Shown piece by piece: positions 53,701-64,000 of a DNA stretch of 64,000 bases. The position numbers and the translations under genes were made by a program. Below the pieces are notes generated by a model. The model saw only the letters and a program-made list of their open reading frames with translations, was not told the origin of the DNA and made no database searches. This DNA comes from Mesostigma viride (taxonomy: Eukaryota; Streptophyta; Mesostigmatophyceae; Mesostigmatales; Mesostigmataceae), in NCBI GenBank assembly GCA_009746045.1, contig RPFO01000082.1, positions 2,318,506 through 2,382,505 of the forward strand. The letters are read 5' to 3'. Within the stretch, counting starts at the first letter, position 1, and each line of letters starts with the position of its first letter.

Positions 53701-54846
53701 ATGGAGGAGGAGTTCACGTATCCCAACTTGGGCCTGGGCGCCACCACGGAGGAAGGGGTCACGGGTATGCATCCAGAAAACCCCAACCCCATGAGTTATG
53801 TGGAATCCCTGTTTGACAGTATTGTCAGGCGTGACCTTAGGAGGGGTCAGCAGATGGATACCATTAACAAGCTCTTGCATTCAGTGATCTCCAAGCAGGA
53901 TAAGCTACAGGAGCTTCTCCAGGGGTTGTCCTTGTCCCAGCCCCAGATGGGGAGTGGTGTTAACATAGCTCTCAGCTCCAGCAGCACTCCCATCATTCAG
54001 ATTCCTCGTCATGTGGTACCTGTCAAGAATGTGGTGGCCTATGTGGATCACAGGAAGTGCATGGGACCTTGTGAGCATTGTGAAACGCTGGCCAAGGCAG
54101 TGGCTGCCCTTAACAGGGAGGAGGGGGAAGTGAGCCCTGAGGGTTATGTGGAGGAGGTCTTGTCTCAGTTGCACACCAGCCTGTATGAGATTGGCTCTCC
54201 TTTTGTGGGCCACCTGTTGCACAGGATGTTTGCCTTGACTCCAGGACCTGAGATTGACATGAGACCTGCAGAGGGGCAGGATATGTTGACCACCTTGCCT
54301 GAGGCTTTGAAAGGAGCCTTCATGCAGTTCCAGCCAGTGAGCATGGGTGAGGCTTCCTACATGGAGTTGCTGGAGTTTTCAGTGCAGCAGGGAGATTTTG
54401 ACTTGGCTCCTTCTTCTTCCAGCTCGGTCAATGGGTGCTTCCCTTTGGAGACATCCAACCTTTTCTGCAGCCCAGGGCTGCCTAAGTTCACCATGGAGCT
54501 CAAGGTTCGTCTGACCCCATTGAGGGTGTTGGTGCCTTTGACAGGTGCTAAGTGGTCAGTGGTCAAGACCTTTCTCCAGTTCTGGTGGGCGTACAGGTCA
54601 TGGGTGAGCAGGCACAAGACGTCTTCTACTTGGGTGATGGATCCTGAGAGCCAGTCTGTGGTGCTTCTCTCCTACCCAGGGACATGCCTGCGTTATGTTG
54701 CCCAGATGGCAGCAGGGGCTGCAGAGACGTGCATGGTGCTGCAGGTCAGCAGGAACTGGCCAGACTTGGTTCACATGGTGGAGCAGTTTCCCTTGTTTGG
54801 GACCAGGGGCAAGGATGGGGTGAATGGGGATTGGTATAGCCTGTGA
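53701..54846 (+). CDS. extra 3' ORF of the chromovirus, unknown function
   Basis: 381 residues from ATG 53701 (the frame is open to 53680), 35 bp after the integrase stop and before the polypurine tract. No signal peptide or clear membrane span, so it is not env-like. Visible features: a helical N-terminal part (VESLFDSIVRRDLRRGQQMD, INKLLHSVISKQDKLQELL), a Cys/His cluster HRKCMGPCEHC (C-x3-C-x2-C), and a conserved-looking C-terminal half with many Trp/Phe. No frameshift is present although gag and RT have them. The codon style matches pol. The function is not recognised; a regulatory or assembly role is only a guess. Confidence 0.75.
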   Translation: MEEEFTYPNLGLGATTEEGVTGMHPENPNPMSYVESLFDSIVRRDLRRGQQMDTINKLLHSVISKQDKLQELLQGLSLSQPQMGSGVNIALSSSSTPIIQIPRHVVPVKNVVAYVDHRKCMGPCEHCETLAKAVAALNREEGEVSPEGYVEEVLSQLHTSLYEIGSPFVGHLLHRMFALTPGPEIDMRPAEGQDMLTTLPEALKGAFMQFQPVSMGEASYMELLEFSVQQGDFDLAPSSSSSVNGCFPLETSNLFCSPGLPKFTMELKVRLTPLRVLVPLTGAKWSVVKTFLQFWWAYRSWVSRHKTSSTWVMDPESQSVVLLSYPGTCLRYVAQMAAGAAETCMVLQVSRNWPDLVHMVEQFPLFGTRGKDGVNGDWYSL

Positions 54847-55221
54847 AGAACAGAGCTGTGCAGGAAGAGGATGGGGAAGGATGGGGGAAGAGTATGGAAG
54901 GTGCTTTGGATTGTGGTGTGAGGGGGGGATTCCAGGATGGATGATGGGGGGGGGCTCCAGTCCAGTTCTGATGTTCCAGTCCAGAGTTCCAGGTTCCAGG
55001 ATGCTGAATGGAAGACTTGTATTATGAGAAATTTTATCTGGCTTTATAGTGATAAGGTAGTGACTTGTTTGCTGTAGAGACCTGTGACTAGATGTTATGA
55101 GATAGGAGGCCCTGTTTTCAGGGATGTAAAAACCCATCTGCTTTTCCCAAGAGATGGTGGATTTCTGTTCAATGTTCCTCTGCCTTCAAGAGTTGGCTAT
55201 TGGACCTGGGAGGTCCAGTTT

Positions 55222-55234
55222 TGAGGGGGAGATA
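55222..55234 (+). other. polypurine tract
   Basis: GAGGGGGAGATA immediately before the 3' LTR, the usual start of plus-strand DNA synthesis. Confidence 0.8.
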
Positions 55235-56011
55235 TGTAACAAGCAAAAATGACTTTGTTGTTACATCCTTTGTTTTGTGAATGTTTGGCTTTTATTCGAG
55301 GACTTTTGGATCAGTATTGAGAAAGTTATGAGGTTTCTAAGACGACGGTACTTGGAGCTGATACTTTGTCAGCCAACTGATAGGAACCCTCATTGGTCGT
55401 GGCCTGATCCACGTAGGGTTGTAGTTTGTTGGCTGATACTACTGATAGGAGCCCTCATTGGTCGTGGCCTGATCCACGTGGGGTTGTAGTTTGTTAGTTG
55501 GTACTATTGAGTCTTAAATGCTCCTTTGGGACTTCAGTGCTCACGACAGATTAGATCTCATGGAAAGATTCTGCCAGGCTGTGTGTGGTGTTGTTCTGTT
55601 TTGTGTGACTAGGATGGATACGAAGATCTTGTATAGGATTCCATGGTTCTGATTGGTTCTCTTCAGGCTAAGGTTGGAGCAAGCTCGACAAGCACGTCGA
55701 TATCAAGGACGTGGGGTCGCCATTGTTGCTACGTTGGTTTTGATTCACCATGGTATAATAAAGCTTGTCTTTGTTGTCCATCCATAAGAGCCCCTTGGCT
55801 ATAGACGTCCTTCAGTTCCACAGAGGTCGTCTATACACGAGCTTGTCTTTGTGTCTACAAGGGGTTGTGATTCCCTAAATCACGTGCTGTGGAATTCCCA
55901 TCTCAACGTTGCTCGGATACTTGAAGTTCTGCGACTCAGGAAAGCAACCCAGGTAAAAGATCTTTCATATTGGACTGTGGATGATGTTGATGATCATTTT
56001 TAGTCGTTACA
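55235..56011 (+). repeat. 3' LTR of chromovirus 1
   Basis: 777 bp. By eye identical to the 5' LTR except for two missing bases near 55548. Confidence 0.95.
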
Positions 56012-57060
56012 GAACTTTGCACATGCTCTAAATACATCCCGTTCAGCATGTCCACAAAGTTTCAGGCTGGTTGGATGACAAAATGGTGACAGATGCTAGC
56101 ATAAATACCCCCAAAATGCAGTTTTTCATGTTTTTCCAAGGTTTTCATCACACATATATTAGTGACGGAACCTTTTTGCCACTTGGGCAATTAGGTCCGT
56201 CACTATTTATCCGGCGAAAACCACTCGCCGGCATCAATTCCGCGTTAAGTTCACGTGCATATATAATGACATCAAATGAACTCAGTTGGGCCTGGAACTT
56301 TGCACATGTTTTAAACACATCCCATGCAGTATGCCCACAAAGTTTCAGGCTTGTTGGATGACAAAATGGTGACAGATGCTAGCATAAATAACCCCAAAAT
56401 GCAAATTTAATTCATGGTTTTCCAAGGGTTTCATCACATGATGCACATATATAATGACACCAAATGAACTCAGTTGGGCCTGGAACTTTGCACGTGTTCT
56501 AAACACATCCCATGCAGCATGCCCACAAAGTTTCAGGCTGGTTGGATGACAAACTGGTGACAAATGCTAGCATAAATACCCCCAAAGTGCAGTTTTTGAT
56601 GGTTTTCAAAGGGTTTCAACGCATTAGCGCATGTATGATGACACCAAACGAACTCAGTTGGAGCTGGAACTTTGCATATCTTTTAAAAACATCCCAAATA
56701 GCATTCCTACAAAGTTTCAGACTGGTTGGATAACAAACTGGTGACAAATGCTGGCATAAATACTACTAGCATAAAATGCAGTTTTTCATGGTTTTTTAAG
56801 GGTTCCAACACATGGGGGCATATATCAATGAACTCAGTCAAGCCTAGAACTTTGCACAGCTCATAAAAACATCTATGTTAACTGCCCACAAGAAATTCAG
56901 ACTGTTTGCATGACAAATAGGTGACAGATGCTAGCAAACATAGCACAAAAAATGCAGTCACTGGTAATTTTTTTTCAAGGGTTTCATCACATAGTTGCAT
57001 GTCAATCATTCCAGTTTGGGATAACTAGTCAGGTTCCAAACAACACATCTACATTACATA
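56012..57060. repeat. satellite of about 183 bp
   Basis: Units with ACCAAATGAACTCAGTTGGG, CCTGGAACTTTGCACATG, CACAAAGTTTCAGGCTGGTT and GATGCTAGCATAAATACCCC recur near 56012, 56270, 56457, 56640 and 56820, drifting toward the right. The second unit holds a short insert with inverted ends, TAGTGACGGAACC/GGTCCGTCACTA (56160-56206). Confidence 0.85.
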
Positions 57061-57182
57061 TTATGTGACATTGCAGGAACGCAAACTTCGGGGCACACGC
57101 CCATGATACAATGTCAACATGTACATCAATAACACACATGTAACTTAGCTAATCATCATCATAAAAAGCACACCTTCCCAAC

Positions 57183-57288
57183 CCACCAACCCACCCACCC
57201 ACCCACCCACCCACCCACCACCCACCCACCCACCCACCCACCCACCCACCCACCCACCCACCCACCCACCCACCCACCCACCCACCCT
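57183..57288. repeat. (CCCA)n microsatellite
   Basis: About 26 CCCA units, passing directly into the CCCT array. Confidence 0.97.
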
Positions 57289-58206
57289 CCCTCCTCCCTC
57301 CCTCCCTCCCTCCCTCCCTCCCTCCCTCCCTCCCTCCCTCCCTCCCTCCCTCCTCCTCCCTCCCTCCCTCCCTCCCTCCCTCCTCTCCCTCCCTCCCTCC
57401 CTCCCTCCCTCCCTCCCTCCCTCCCTCCCTCCCTCCCTCCCTCCCTCCCTCCCTCCCTCCCTCCCTCCCTCCCTCCCTCCTCCCTCCCTCCCTCCTCCCT
57501 CCCTCCCTCCTCCCTCTCCCTCCCTCCCTCCCTCCCTCCCTCCCTCCCTCCCTCCCTCCCTCCCTCCTCCCTCCCTCCCTCCCTCCCTCCCTCCCTCCCT
57601 CCCTCCCTCCCTCCCTCCCTCCCTCCCTCCCTCCTCCCTCCCTCCCTCCCTCCCTCCCTCCCTCCCTCCCTCCCTCCCTCCCTCCCTCCCTCCCTCCCTC
57701 CCTCCCTCCCTCCCTCCCTCCCTCCCTCCCTCCCTCCCTCCCTCCCTCCCTCCCTCCCTCCCTCCCTCCCTCCCTCCCTCCCTCCCTCCCTCCCTCCCTC
57801 CCTCCCTCCTCCCTCCCTCCTCCCTCCCTCCCTCCCTCCCTCCCTCCCTCCCTCCCTCCCTCCCTCCCTCCCTCCCTCCCTCCCTCCCTCCCTCCCTCCC
57901 TCCCTCCCTCCCTCCCTCCCTCCCTCCTCCCTCCCTCCCTCCCTCCCTCCCTCCCTCCTCCCTCCCTCCCTCCCTCCCTCCCTCCCTCCCTCCCTCCCTC
58001 CCTCCCTCCCTCCCTCCCTCCTCCCTCCCTCCCTCCTCCCTCCCTCCCTCCCTCCCTCCCTCCCTCCCTCCCTCCTCCTCCCTCCCTCCCTCCCTCCCTC
58101 CCTCCCTCCCTCCCTCCCTCCCTCCCTCCCTCCCTCCCTCCCTCCCTCCCTCCCTCCCTCCCTCCCTCCCTCCCTCCCTCCCTCCCTCCCTCCATCCCTC
58201 CCTCTC
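57289..58206. repeat. (CCCT)n array, about 0.9 kb
   Basis: About 225 CCCT units with scattered single-base deletions (CCT). Frames of about 350 residues on the minus strand (GREG repeats) are by-products. Confidence 0.98.
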
Positions 58207-58911
58207 TCCCGCCCGCCCGCCATCATTCATATATCCGTTCATTCATGCATGCATCCGCTCATTCATTTAACACGCCTCCGGTGGAAAAGTCACGGGGTCA
58301 CAAGTATGAAACAGGCACCGGAATAGGGAGAAGGAGCCGCCTCCTCGACTTGCCGCCCGGCGATGGAGGCGATGGGCCCAGGGGAGAAACGGTGCGCTTT
58401 GTCTCGCACGCCGGGGTGCCCCGGCCACGTGCGGGCACTGGTGCGTGTAATTTTGCCCGCCCGCCCCAGTCCTTCTCGGAATGCCTCCGCAGGCCATGGC
58501 GTCGTGGTAAGAGCTCTTTTCACCCGTCGCTGGACGCTTAACCCTTCAACTGTCATAACTGGAACCACGAGAACGGACTGAGTTTGGGTATCTTTGTGCG
58601 CCTGGCAGTAACTAGCCAAATAACATTTTCTGGCCCACCCTTGGAACCAAGCATGCTTTTATATCAAATAATGTTTAGGAAATTTGGTTGGTCACATATC
58701 CATGCCCTACACCTGCTAAAAATAGCACCCCCCTCAGGGGGGTACACTGCCCACGGGGTTCGAGACACGCATAATGCATTATGGACCATTTCTTCAAATC
58801 TGCTGGCCCTGGCCCTTTGAGAGGAGTTAAATATATTCACAGGCATGCCCAAAATGCATTGGCAACATGACATGTCACAAAACTGTGAACGCTAGCTACC
58901 AAATGGCCGAA

Positions 58912-58945
58912 GCCAGCTGGCACCGTTATAACGGTGCCAGCTGGC
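58912..58945. repeat. perfect 34-bp palindrome
   Basis: Both strands read GCCAGCTGGCACCGTTA around the centre with no loop. It is in the piggyBac element downstream of the transposase stop, where it could act in 3' end formation or as a protein site. Confidence 0.95.
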
Positions 58946-59178
58946 AGGGGTATAAATGGTAGCTTAACAACACAAAACTTTATTCCAGTTGGCATAAAAC
59001 ATCAAGGGATGCCCAAATGGGCATAATGCACCATACCCAGGTGATAAAACAAGAGACCATGCCATATAACACATGCCAACATGCCACAAGGGGCCAAAAT
59101 GGCACTAGCGCGCGCGGTAGCGCATGACTAGCCAAGGGTGTAGCTAACTGTCAAGGCTACCTGGCTATATATGCCAAA

Positions 59179-61578
59179 CTACGCCGGATTGCGCCTCTGG
59201 GTGCGCAGGTACTGCCTCCTACGAGGCCCTGTCAGCTGGGTGCCAGCTGCCAGCGTGCGGGTCGTGCGGCCATTGGCCTCAGCCCACGCGCGGCCAGCCG
59301 GGCTGCGGGCTGACAGGGGCTGCATGGCACGTTGGCGGCGGTCGTCGTCGTCGAGGCCAGCCACTGGCCCTGCGTGGAACACGTTCCAGCACGTGCCCGT
59401 ACACAGTGCCTGGTTGCAGTCCTTGCACCAGAAGTTGGTGCGCTTGCGCTCGGGGATCGTGGCGCACACCACGCACTGCGCCGACTCCGTCCACGGGATG
59501 CGCTCGGGCTTGAGGTGGGTGCCGCTGAACCGCCCGTCCAGCCCAGGCTGGTGGCCCCCAGGATGCTATCCATGTCCAGCCGGGCGCCATGCCACTGGTT
59601 GTTCACTAGCTGCTGTGCGAGCAAGCTGAGGAACCCCACGTGGGAGAGGCAGTCGGGGCGGTTGGCGCGGGTGAGAGTCTGCAGGATGTAGGCGTTGACG
59701 ACTGAGTTGGCCAGGTGCCCTGTGGCGGCCCGGTGCCACCACACCCGGGAGACGAGGGCCTTCTGCAGGTCGTAGTTGCTGGCCAGCTGGTCAAACTTGT
59801 CGACCGCCTTGTAGCAGCTCCAATACGCGGGGATGAGGGACGGGGCAGTCACCATCACGCGCTGGTCACGGCCACCGTGGCGGCTGACCATCGCCTCCTC
59901 CAAGGGTATGCCCTTGCCCAGCACCCACACGAGCTTGCGGTCCTGCCAGGCGCACAGGGTCAGCCCATCCTTGTTGACAGCCCATGCGTAGTCCCCCTGG
60001 GCTGGCCTGCGGGGCATGCGGGCCTTGACCTGGGCGACGGGGATGCCACGGCGGTTGGGGAGCACTGTGCCCACCACGCGGTGGCCCATGCGGTGGCATG
60101 TCTCAATCACCTCACGCCCGGTGTAGAACCGGTCCATGGCCATGTGGACCCCGTGTGGCAGCGTGCTGGCGAGCTCACTCACCACGTGGAAGGTGTGATT
60201 GACCTGGGGCAGCTTGTCGTACGTGTTAGCATGGTAGAGGTAGCCGGTGGGCCAGTCGTTCAGGCAATACTGCTTCACATGGAAGGGGGCAGGCTTGCTT
60301 GGGTTGAAGCACCTGATCGGGCACAACTTGTGCCTGGACGCGATGCTTCTCTCGTCGATGGCGGCCGCGCTGCCCGGGATGAAGTACCTCTTGTATGCCT
60401 TGTTCAAGATGTCCTCCAGCCACAAGAACTGCCACAGTCGCCACTCGCGTGTCTGCGTGTTGGCAGGGCGCTGGGCAGAGTCCTGGAAGTGCAAGAAGCG
60501 TGTAATCTGCTGGAAGCGGCGCAAGGGCATCACGTTCTGCAGGTTGGCAGCATGAGCAGCACCGAGTGGCTGGCCAGAAAAATAATCCTCCCGGGCAGGC
60601 ATGCCCACGAGTGACATGGTCAGGAGGATGCCAAGCCACTTGCCCAGCTCGTTCATGGAAAGAGGCGACCACTCCCGTGCCCCAGCAGATGCCGAGCGCT
60701 GCTTCTCCTCGGCATAGCGGTTTGTCTCGGTCACAATCCGCTCCAGCACGAGGGCAGGCTGCCAAAACAGCAGGAACAAGTCGAGAGGAGAAAACCTGTG
60801 AGGAACACCTGGGATGAACATTCTGATACATCGCCGTGCGCTCACGGTCAAACGGCGCACCATGCGGAACTCGGGGCAGCTCTGCAGGATCCGGCTTGCC
60901 AGTGCCGAACACCCACTCATCCCCGCCATCGTCGCCACCATCCGGAGCATCATCCCCCGCATCTTCCGACTCAGCATCGCTGTCCGCAAGCTCGGGAACG
61001 ATGTCGTCGTCATCAGAAGAGTCGCTGGGCTCGGAGTCGGGCTGATCCGGAGGGGGCAGCCGCTGCAGACGCCTCCTTGCAGCAGGCGCGATGGCAGGCG
61101 TCCTCCTCGGGTTGCCTGCACGACGCTTGGCACATTTCTTGGGCGGGGAGGAGGAAATATCCTCGCTATCCTGCTCATCATCGCTGTCGGGCTCCGATGA
61201 AGACTCCGGGGCATCTGAGTCGTCATCTGCGCTCCCAGCCCCCTGCCCATCGTCGCCTGCATCCTCTCCCTCCTCCACCTCATCCTCCGCAGGCCTAGAG
61301 ACATCTCCTATCTTCTGCCACTTAAAAATCTCGTCTTTCGTCAACTTATACCTTAATGGATCGCCGGGAAACTTGCACCATGCTGCATTTTGGCCGCGTA
61401 CCAACTCCGCTACCCTGCACCGTCTACGCGGTGGCGCGCATGATTTACACCGAATTCCTGCACTAGCTGCCCATGCCTCCCCGAAGTAGGCCGGAGGCAA
61501 TGCCACCTTGATTCCAAGTTTCAGTCGAAATGTGGCCAGCAGCTGGCCAGTAGGCGACGCCATGTCTGTCGAGGTCAA
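59179..61578 (-). pseudogene. piggyBac transposase with two frameshifts
   Basis: About 800 residues when frames are followed. N-terminal part from ATG 61578: a conserved opening, then a long acidic Asp/Glu/Ser region (61010-61300) as in piggyBac N-termini. At about 60825 the frame changes by one base into the catalytic domain (PHRFSPLDLFLLFWQP, VTETNRYAEE, WLGILLTMSLVGMP). The catalytic aspartates lie in AAIDERSIA, MAMDRFYTG and AVDKFDQLA. At about 59555, in a G5 run, a second one-base shift leads to the Cys-rich C-terminal finger (CVVCATIPERKRTNFWCKDC, then CTGTCWNVFH), which binds the element ends in piggyBac. As read it is inactive, but both lesions are single-base and could be sequencing errors. 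Confidence 0.85.
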
Positions 61579-61878
61579 ACGTCGTTTCGTCGTCGTGCAC
61601 GTCTTTTTGCAAAAAACGCAGATTTTTTTCCCGCCGAAAGTACCTCAGGACCAGGGTACCCCCCTGGGTTTGCCAGATCAGTACTCCCTGGCCAAGTGTC
61701 CAAAGTACGGTCTGAATAGACCCACGCATAGAGTACGTCTAGATCTATCGATTGGGCCAGGTTTGACCGTTGAATTATTTTTGGCGCGGCGCCTGGTTCT
61801 GCCACAAACTCAGTCCGTTAGAGTGGCGCGAGATCAACTGGCGCCACGAAAACGGACTCAGTACAGTTTAAGGGTTAA

Positions 61879-62397
61879 CCCTAGCACTATAATACGCCAG
61901 TTAATGACTAAAAAATAGCGGGTTACGACGTTGTAAACCAGTAGCCATTGGTTTTCCCGCACCCCTGGCACACCAAAGACGTCGGCAGCGAGCCCCGCCC
62001 GCATCTTATTCACCGGACAATGTTGTTCCACCCAAGACAAGTCATATATCTGCAAGAAACGACGCAAAAGCGATGCAATCCACGACATGCATGTTTGCCC
62101 CAGTCAGCGCTCCTATAAATCTGACTTTTACGCGAAAATTGTGTGCAACGTGGAAACGCAAAAATAAGGAAATTCCTGTGCTGGGTTTCTTCGAAATGAT
62201 GTTATGAATCGTTAGAAAGTGTGGGGATACATTGCAAGCGTCTTTATCTGCTCTAGAGGTTACCTTGAAGACGCACGGGTCAGTGCGCTCGAGCCGTGAG
62301 AAACTCGCCAGCTGCGTGTTTCCCCTCGAGGCCAATGAATAAATAACAGTTTGCCGAATTTTTTTTGGCAGAATAAACTTCCTTACGTCAATGGCGA
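61879..62397 (-). other. possible exon of an unidentified gene
   Basis: On the minus strand a TTTCTTGCAG acceptor at 62050 precedes IYDLSWVEQHCPVNKMRAGL and AADVFGVPGVRENQWL, which runs toward the piggyBac insertion. The frame above it (62042-62464) is also open. The NKMRAGLAADVF words faintly recall P-element-type transposases. Too weak to name. Confidence 0.3.
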
Positions 62398-63458
62398 TGT
62401 AACAACCAAATGTTACATCCAAAGTTTTCCTACTGGTGACCTTATTATGAGTTCTTGGGGACAATTATTTGGATAGTTATAGGAGGCTTCGACGTATGAT
62501 TGATATTGGGCCTGCTGAGATCTGTCGAATTATTGTTCTACCCTCATTGGTCGTGGCCTGATCCACGTGGGGTACTTTGTATGGTTTAGTTCAGCCAGTC
62601 ATAGATTCTCTTTAAGACTGTCGTACCTGGTGGATCTGGTTCCAGGTCACGGAGATTCTGTAGTGCTGGCCTTGTGCTGTGTTGTGGATTCTGAGGACAG
62701 GATCTTACCTTGAGTGATCCTCACTTTTGATTGGTTCTTTCGGGTTAGGGTTGAGCCGACTCTGCGTGCACGATGACTTTTATACTGATTGTGGCGGCCG
62801 TGCATGTGTGCGTACGTGAGAGCTAAAGCTATGGTGTAATTCAAGGGTTTCCTTGTTTCATCAATCAAACAACCCTTGCCAAAAGTCAACTATAACTTCA
62901 ACAGATAGTCGACTTGGATATAACTTGTCTGTTGTGTCTAACAAGGGTGGGGACTCATTCCCTTAACTGTTGAAGATCCATCTTCATTGCTTCTCTGGAC
63001 GTGAAGTTATCTGTCGCGACTCCAACCCAGGTATAAAGATCTTTTCACGCTAATGTTGATACTGAGGCTGTTGCAAACACAACATTTTTAGTCGTTACAT
63101 TGGTATCGGAGGATTCTACCTAGGTGTTGGTTGTCTTGACAGTATTAGTTCACGATTAACAATGGAATTCTTGCCAGACCCAGAGAGGGTACGTTATGCT
63201 GTGTATTCGGACAGTTCTTAAGAGTGTGACTCATCCTTATGTGACAGTCTTGCTCTGAGAACTGCCTTGAGCCCATAAGTCTCTAACGTTCCCCAGTCCG
63301 GCATGCGCGACCCATGGAGTGATGAGTAACCCGGAGACACAACCACCGTTATCAAGTAAGAGAGTTGAAGATGCAACCACATCTTTAGCAGCTCAACGGA
63401 CGACCGGTGATGAAAGGGTTTCATCATCTACTCCCAGACGTCAACTATTTGGATTCGT
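62398..63458 (+). mobile_element. second chromovirus, 5' LTR and gag start only
   Basis: LTR 62398-63099 (702 bp, TGTAACAACC...AGTCGTTACA), followed by the primer site TTGGTATCGGAGG at 63100 as in chromovirus 1. It shares CCCTCATTGGTCGTGGCCTG and the LTR end with it but is otherwise well diverged. A gag N-terminus follows and then similarity is lost near 63460, so the element is truncated, rearranged or continues beyond an insertion. Confidence 0.8.
63324..63458 (+). pseudogene. Gag N-terminus of the second chromovirus
   Basis: MSNPETQPPLSSKRVEDATT... to TPRRQLFGF parallels the opening of the first element's Gag (TPRRQLDFNR). The frame continues to 63522 but with unrelated residues after about 63460. 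Confidence 0.65.
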
Positions 63459-63459
63459 G

Positions 63460-64000
63460 CAATATTTCATAGACAAGCGTACTTACTTACGGGCTGTCGG
63501 CTGGCTGGCCGCATCGTGCTGAAGTCCGACCACCGCCCTGTCTGTCGTGGCTGCTGACGCCGCAGTCTCCTCCTAGCTCCAAACATCTTTATATATTAGC
63601 ATTACGCAAGTGTTGCTACGTTTCGAGCAGGGCAATGCGGAGTGTTGGTCCAGTAGCTCAGCAGGTCCGGCTCCAGAATCCTGCTAGGAGCTGTTTTTTT
63701 TTCCTGCCGGCTCTGTTTTCCGCCAGGCTGACATGGCGCTACGGGTTATGGCTGAGCCGACGCACTGTTGCTGCCGACGGCACCTATCACCCGGCTTCCG
63801 GGTTGCGGCTGCACGCACGACCACCACCGCGACCGCCTGACTACGTCGCTGTCTCAGGTTGTTTTTTTTCCCGGTGCTGCTTTTCTTTGACGACATTGTT
63901 ACGGTGTGGCTCAGGTTACACCTCGTGTCTTTTGAGGGTGGCTCCGGATGAGCGGACAGTAGGGATTCATGGCTGCCTTTCTTTTTGCATGGGCAGCCTA
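63460..64000. other. no gene recognised
   Basis: Sequence unrelated to either chromovirus by eye, with T-homopolymers at 63696 and 63863. The window ends here. Confidence 0.4.

Larger units (their letters stand above)
58542..61874 (-). mobile_element. piggyBac element, 3,333 bp
   Basis: TTAA at 58538-58541 and 61875-61878 flanks CCCTTCAACTGT and, reversed, CCCTTAAACTGT (one mismatch in 12). Subterminal GAACGGACTGAG (about 58570) recurs as AACGGACTCAG (61851) and inverted as CTCAGTCCGTT (61808). One minus-strand transposase gene fills the inside. TTAA plus CCC/GGG ends plus a piggyBac-type DDD transposase make the assignment firm. Confidence 0.95.

Noticed and set aside
53701-54846. Envelope-type protein for the 3' ORF
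   Set aside because: No signal peptide, no transmembrane segment and no furin-like site.
57145-58242. Three overlapping minus-strand frames of about 350 residues, GREG-rich
   Set aside because: By-products of the CCCT array; all three frames are open equally.
59715-60614. 299-residue plus-strand frame
   Set aside because: Antisense shadow of the piggyBac transposase catalytic domain.

Overview
This window reads as nuclear DNA of a eukaryote, most likely a green alga. The reasons are intron-containing and intronless GC-rich genes, splice sites of the GTGCGT/GTGAGT/GTATGG...CAG kind, a GT29 sialyltransferase-like gene, very long perfect tetranucleotide arrays, and a dense nest of transposable elements. 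The species assignment is inference: no rRNA, organelle gene or marker gene is present to fix it. Every identification here was made by eye from motifs, terminal repeats and target-site duplications; no database search was run.

Layout. 1-20.3 kb is a graveyard of two short retroposon families that both end in an (AATT)n tail. One is an L1-like family that carries only an ORF1 gene (two near full-length copies of about 2 kb at 10.4-12.4 and 17.2-19.2 kb, plus many truncated 3' ends). The other is a short non-coding family, called R2 here only as a label. A decayed LINE reverse transcriptase lies at 15.3-17.0 kb. One apparently intact single-exon gene, a zinc-ribbon protein very rich in Ser-Pro sites, sits at 6.4-7.2 kb. 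20.7-22.5 kb is a non-autonomous piggyBac-type element (TTAA duplications, CCC...GGG ends).

24.0-31.9 kb is the main host-gene island: a minus-strand, three-exon gene for an N-terminally membrane-anchored, low-complexity protein, divergently paired with an intronless plus-strand GT29 glycosyltransferase that has a histidine-rich stem.

33.7-56.0 kb is a 22.3 kb nested structure. A young Ty3/gypsy chromovirus (LTRs of 779 and 777 bp, 5-bp duplication GAACT, Met-initiator-type primer site, gag, protease, RT/RNase H, integrase with chromodomain, and an extra 3' ORF) is split inside its RT by a 10,417-bp CACTA-type DNA transposon (56-bp terminal inverted repeats, 2-bp CA duplication), and again between RNase H and integrase by a 478-bp CACTA-ended element. 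Gag and Pol are joined by a textbook A_AAA_AAC -1 frameshift heptamer. The CACTA element is packed with satellites, including about 210 copies of CATC, and has candidate exons but no transposase I can recognise.

56.0-58.2 kb holds a satellite of about 183 bp (the target of the retrotransposon) and CCCA/CCCT arrays. 58.5-61.9 kb is a complete piggyBac element whose transposase keeps its three catalytic aspartates but has two frameshifts. 62.4-63.5 kb is the 5' LTR and gag start of a second, related chromovirus. Layered insertions with recognisable duplications give a relative time order for much of the window.
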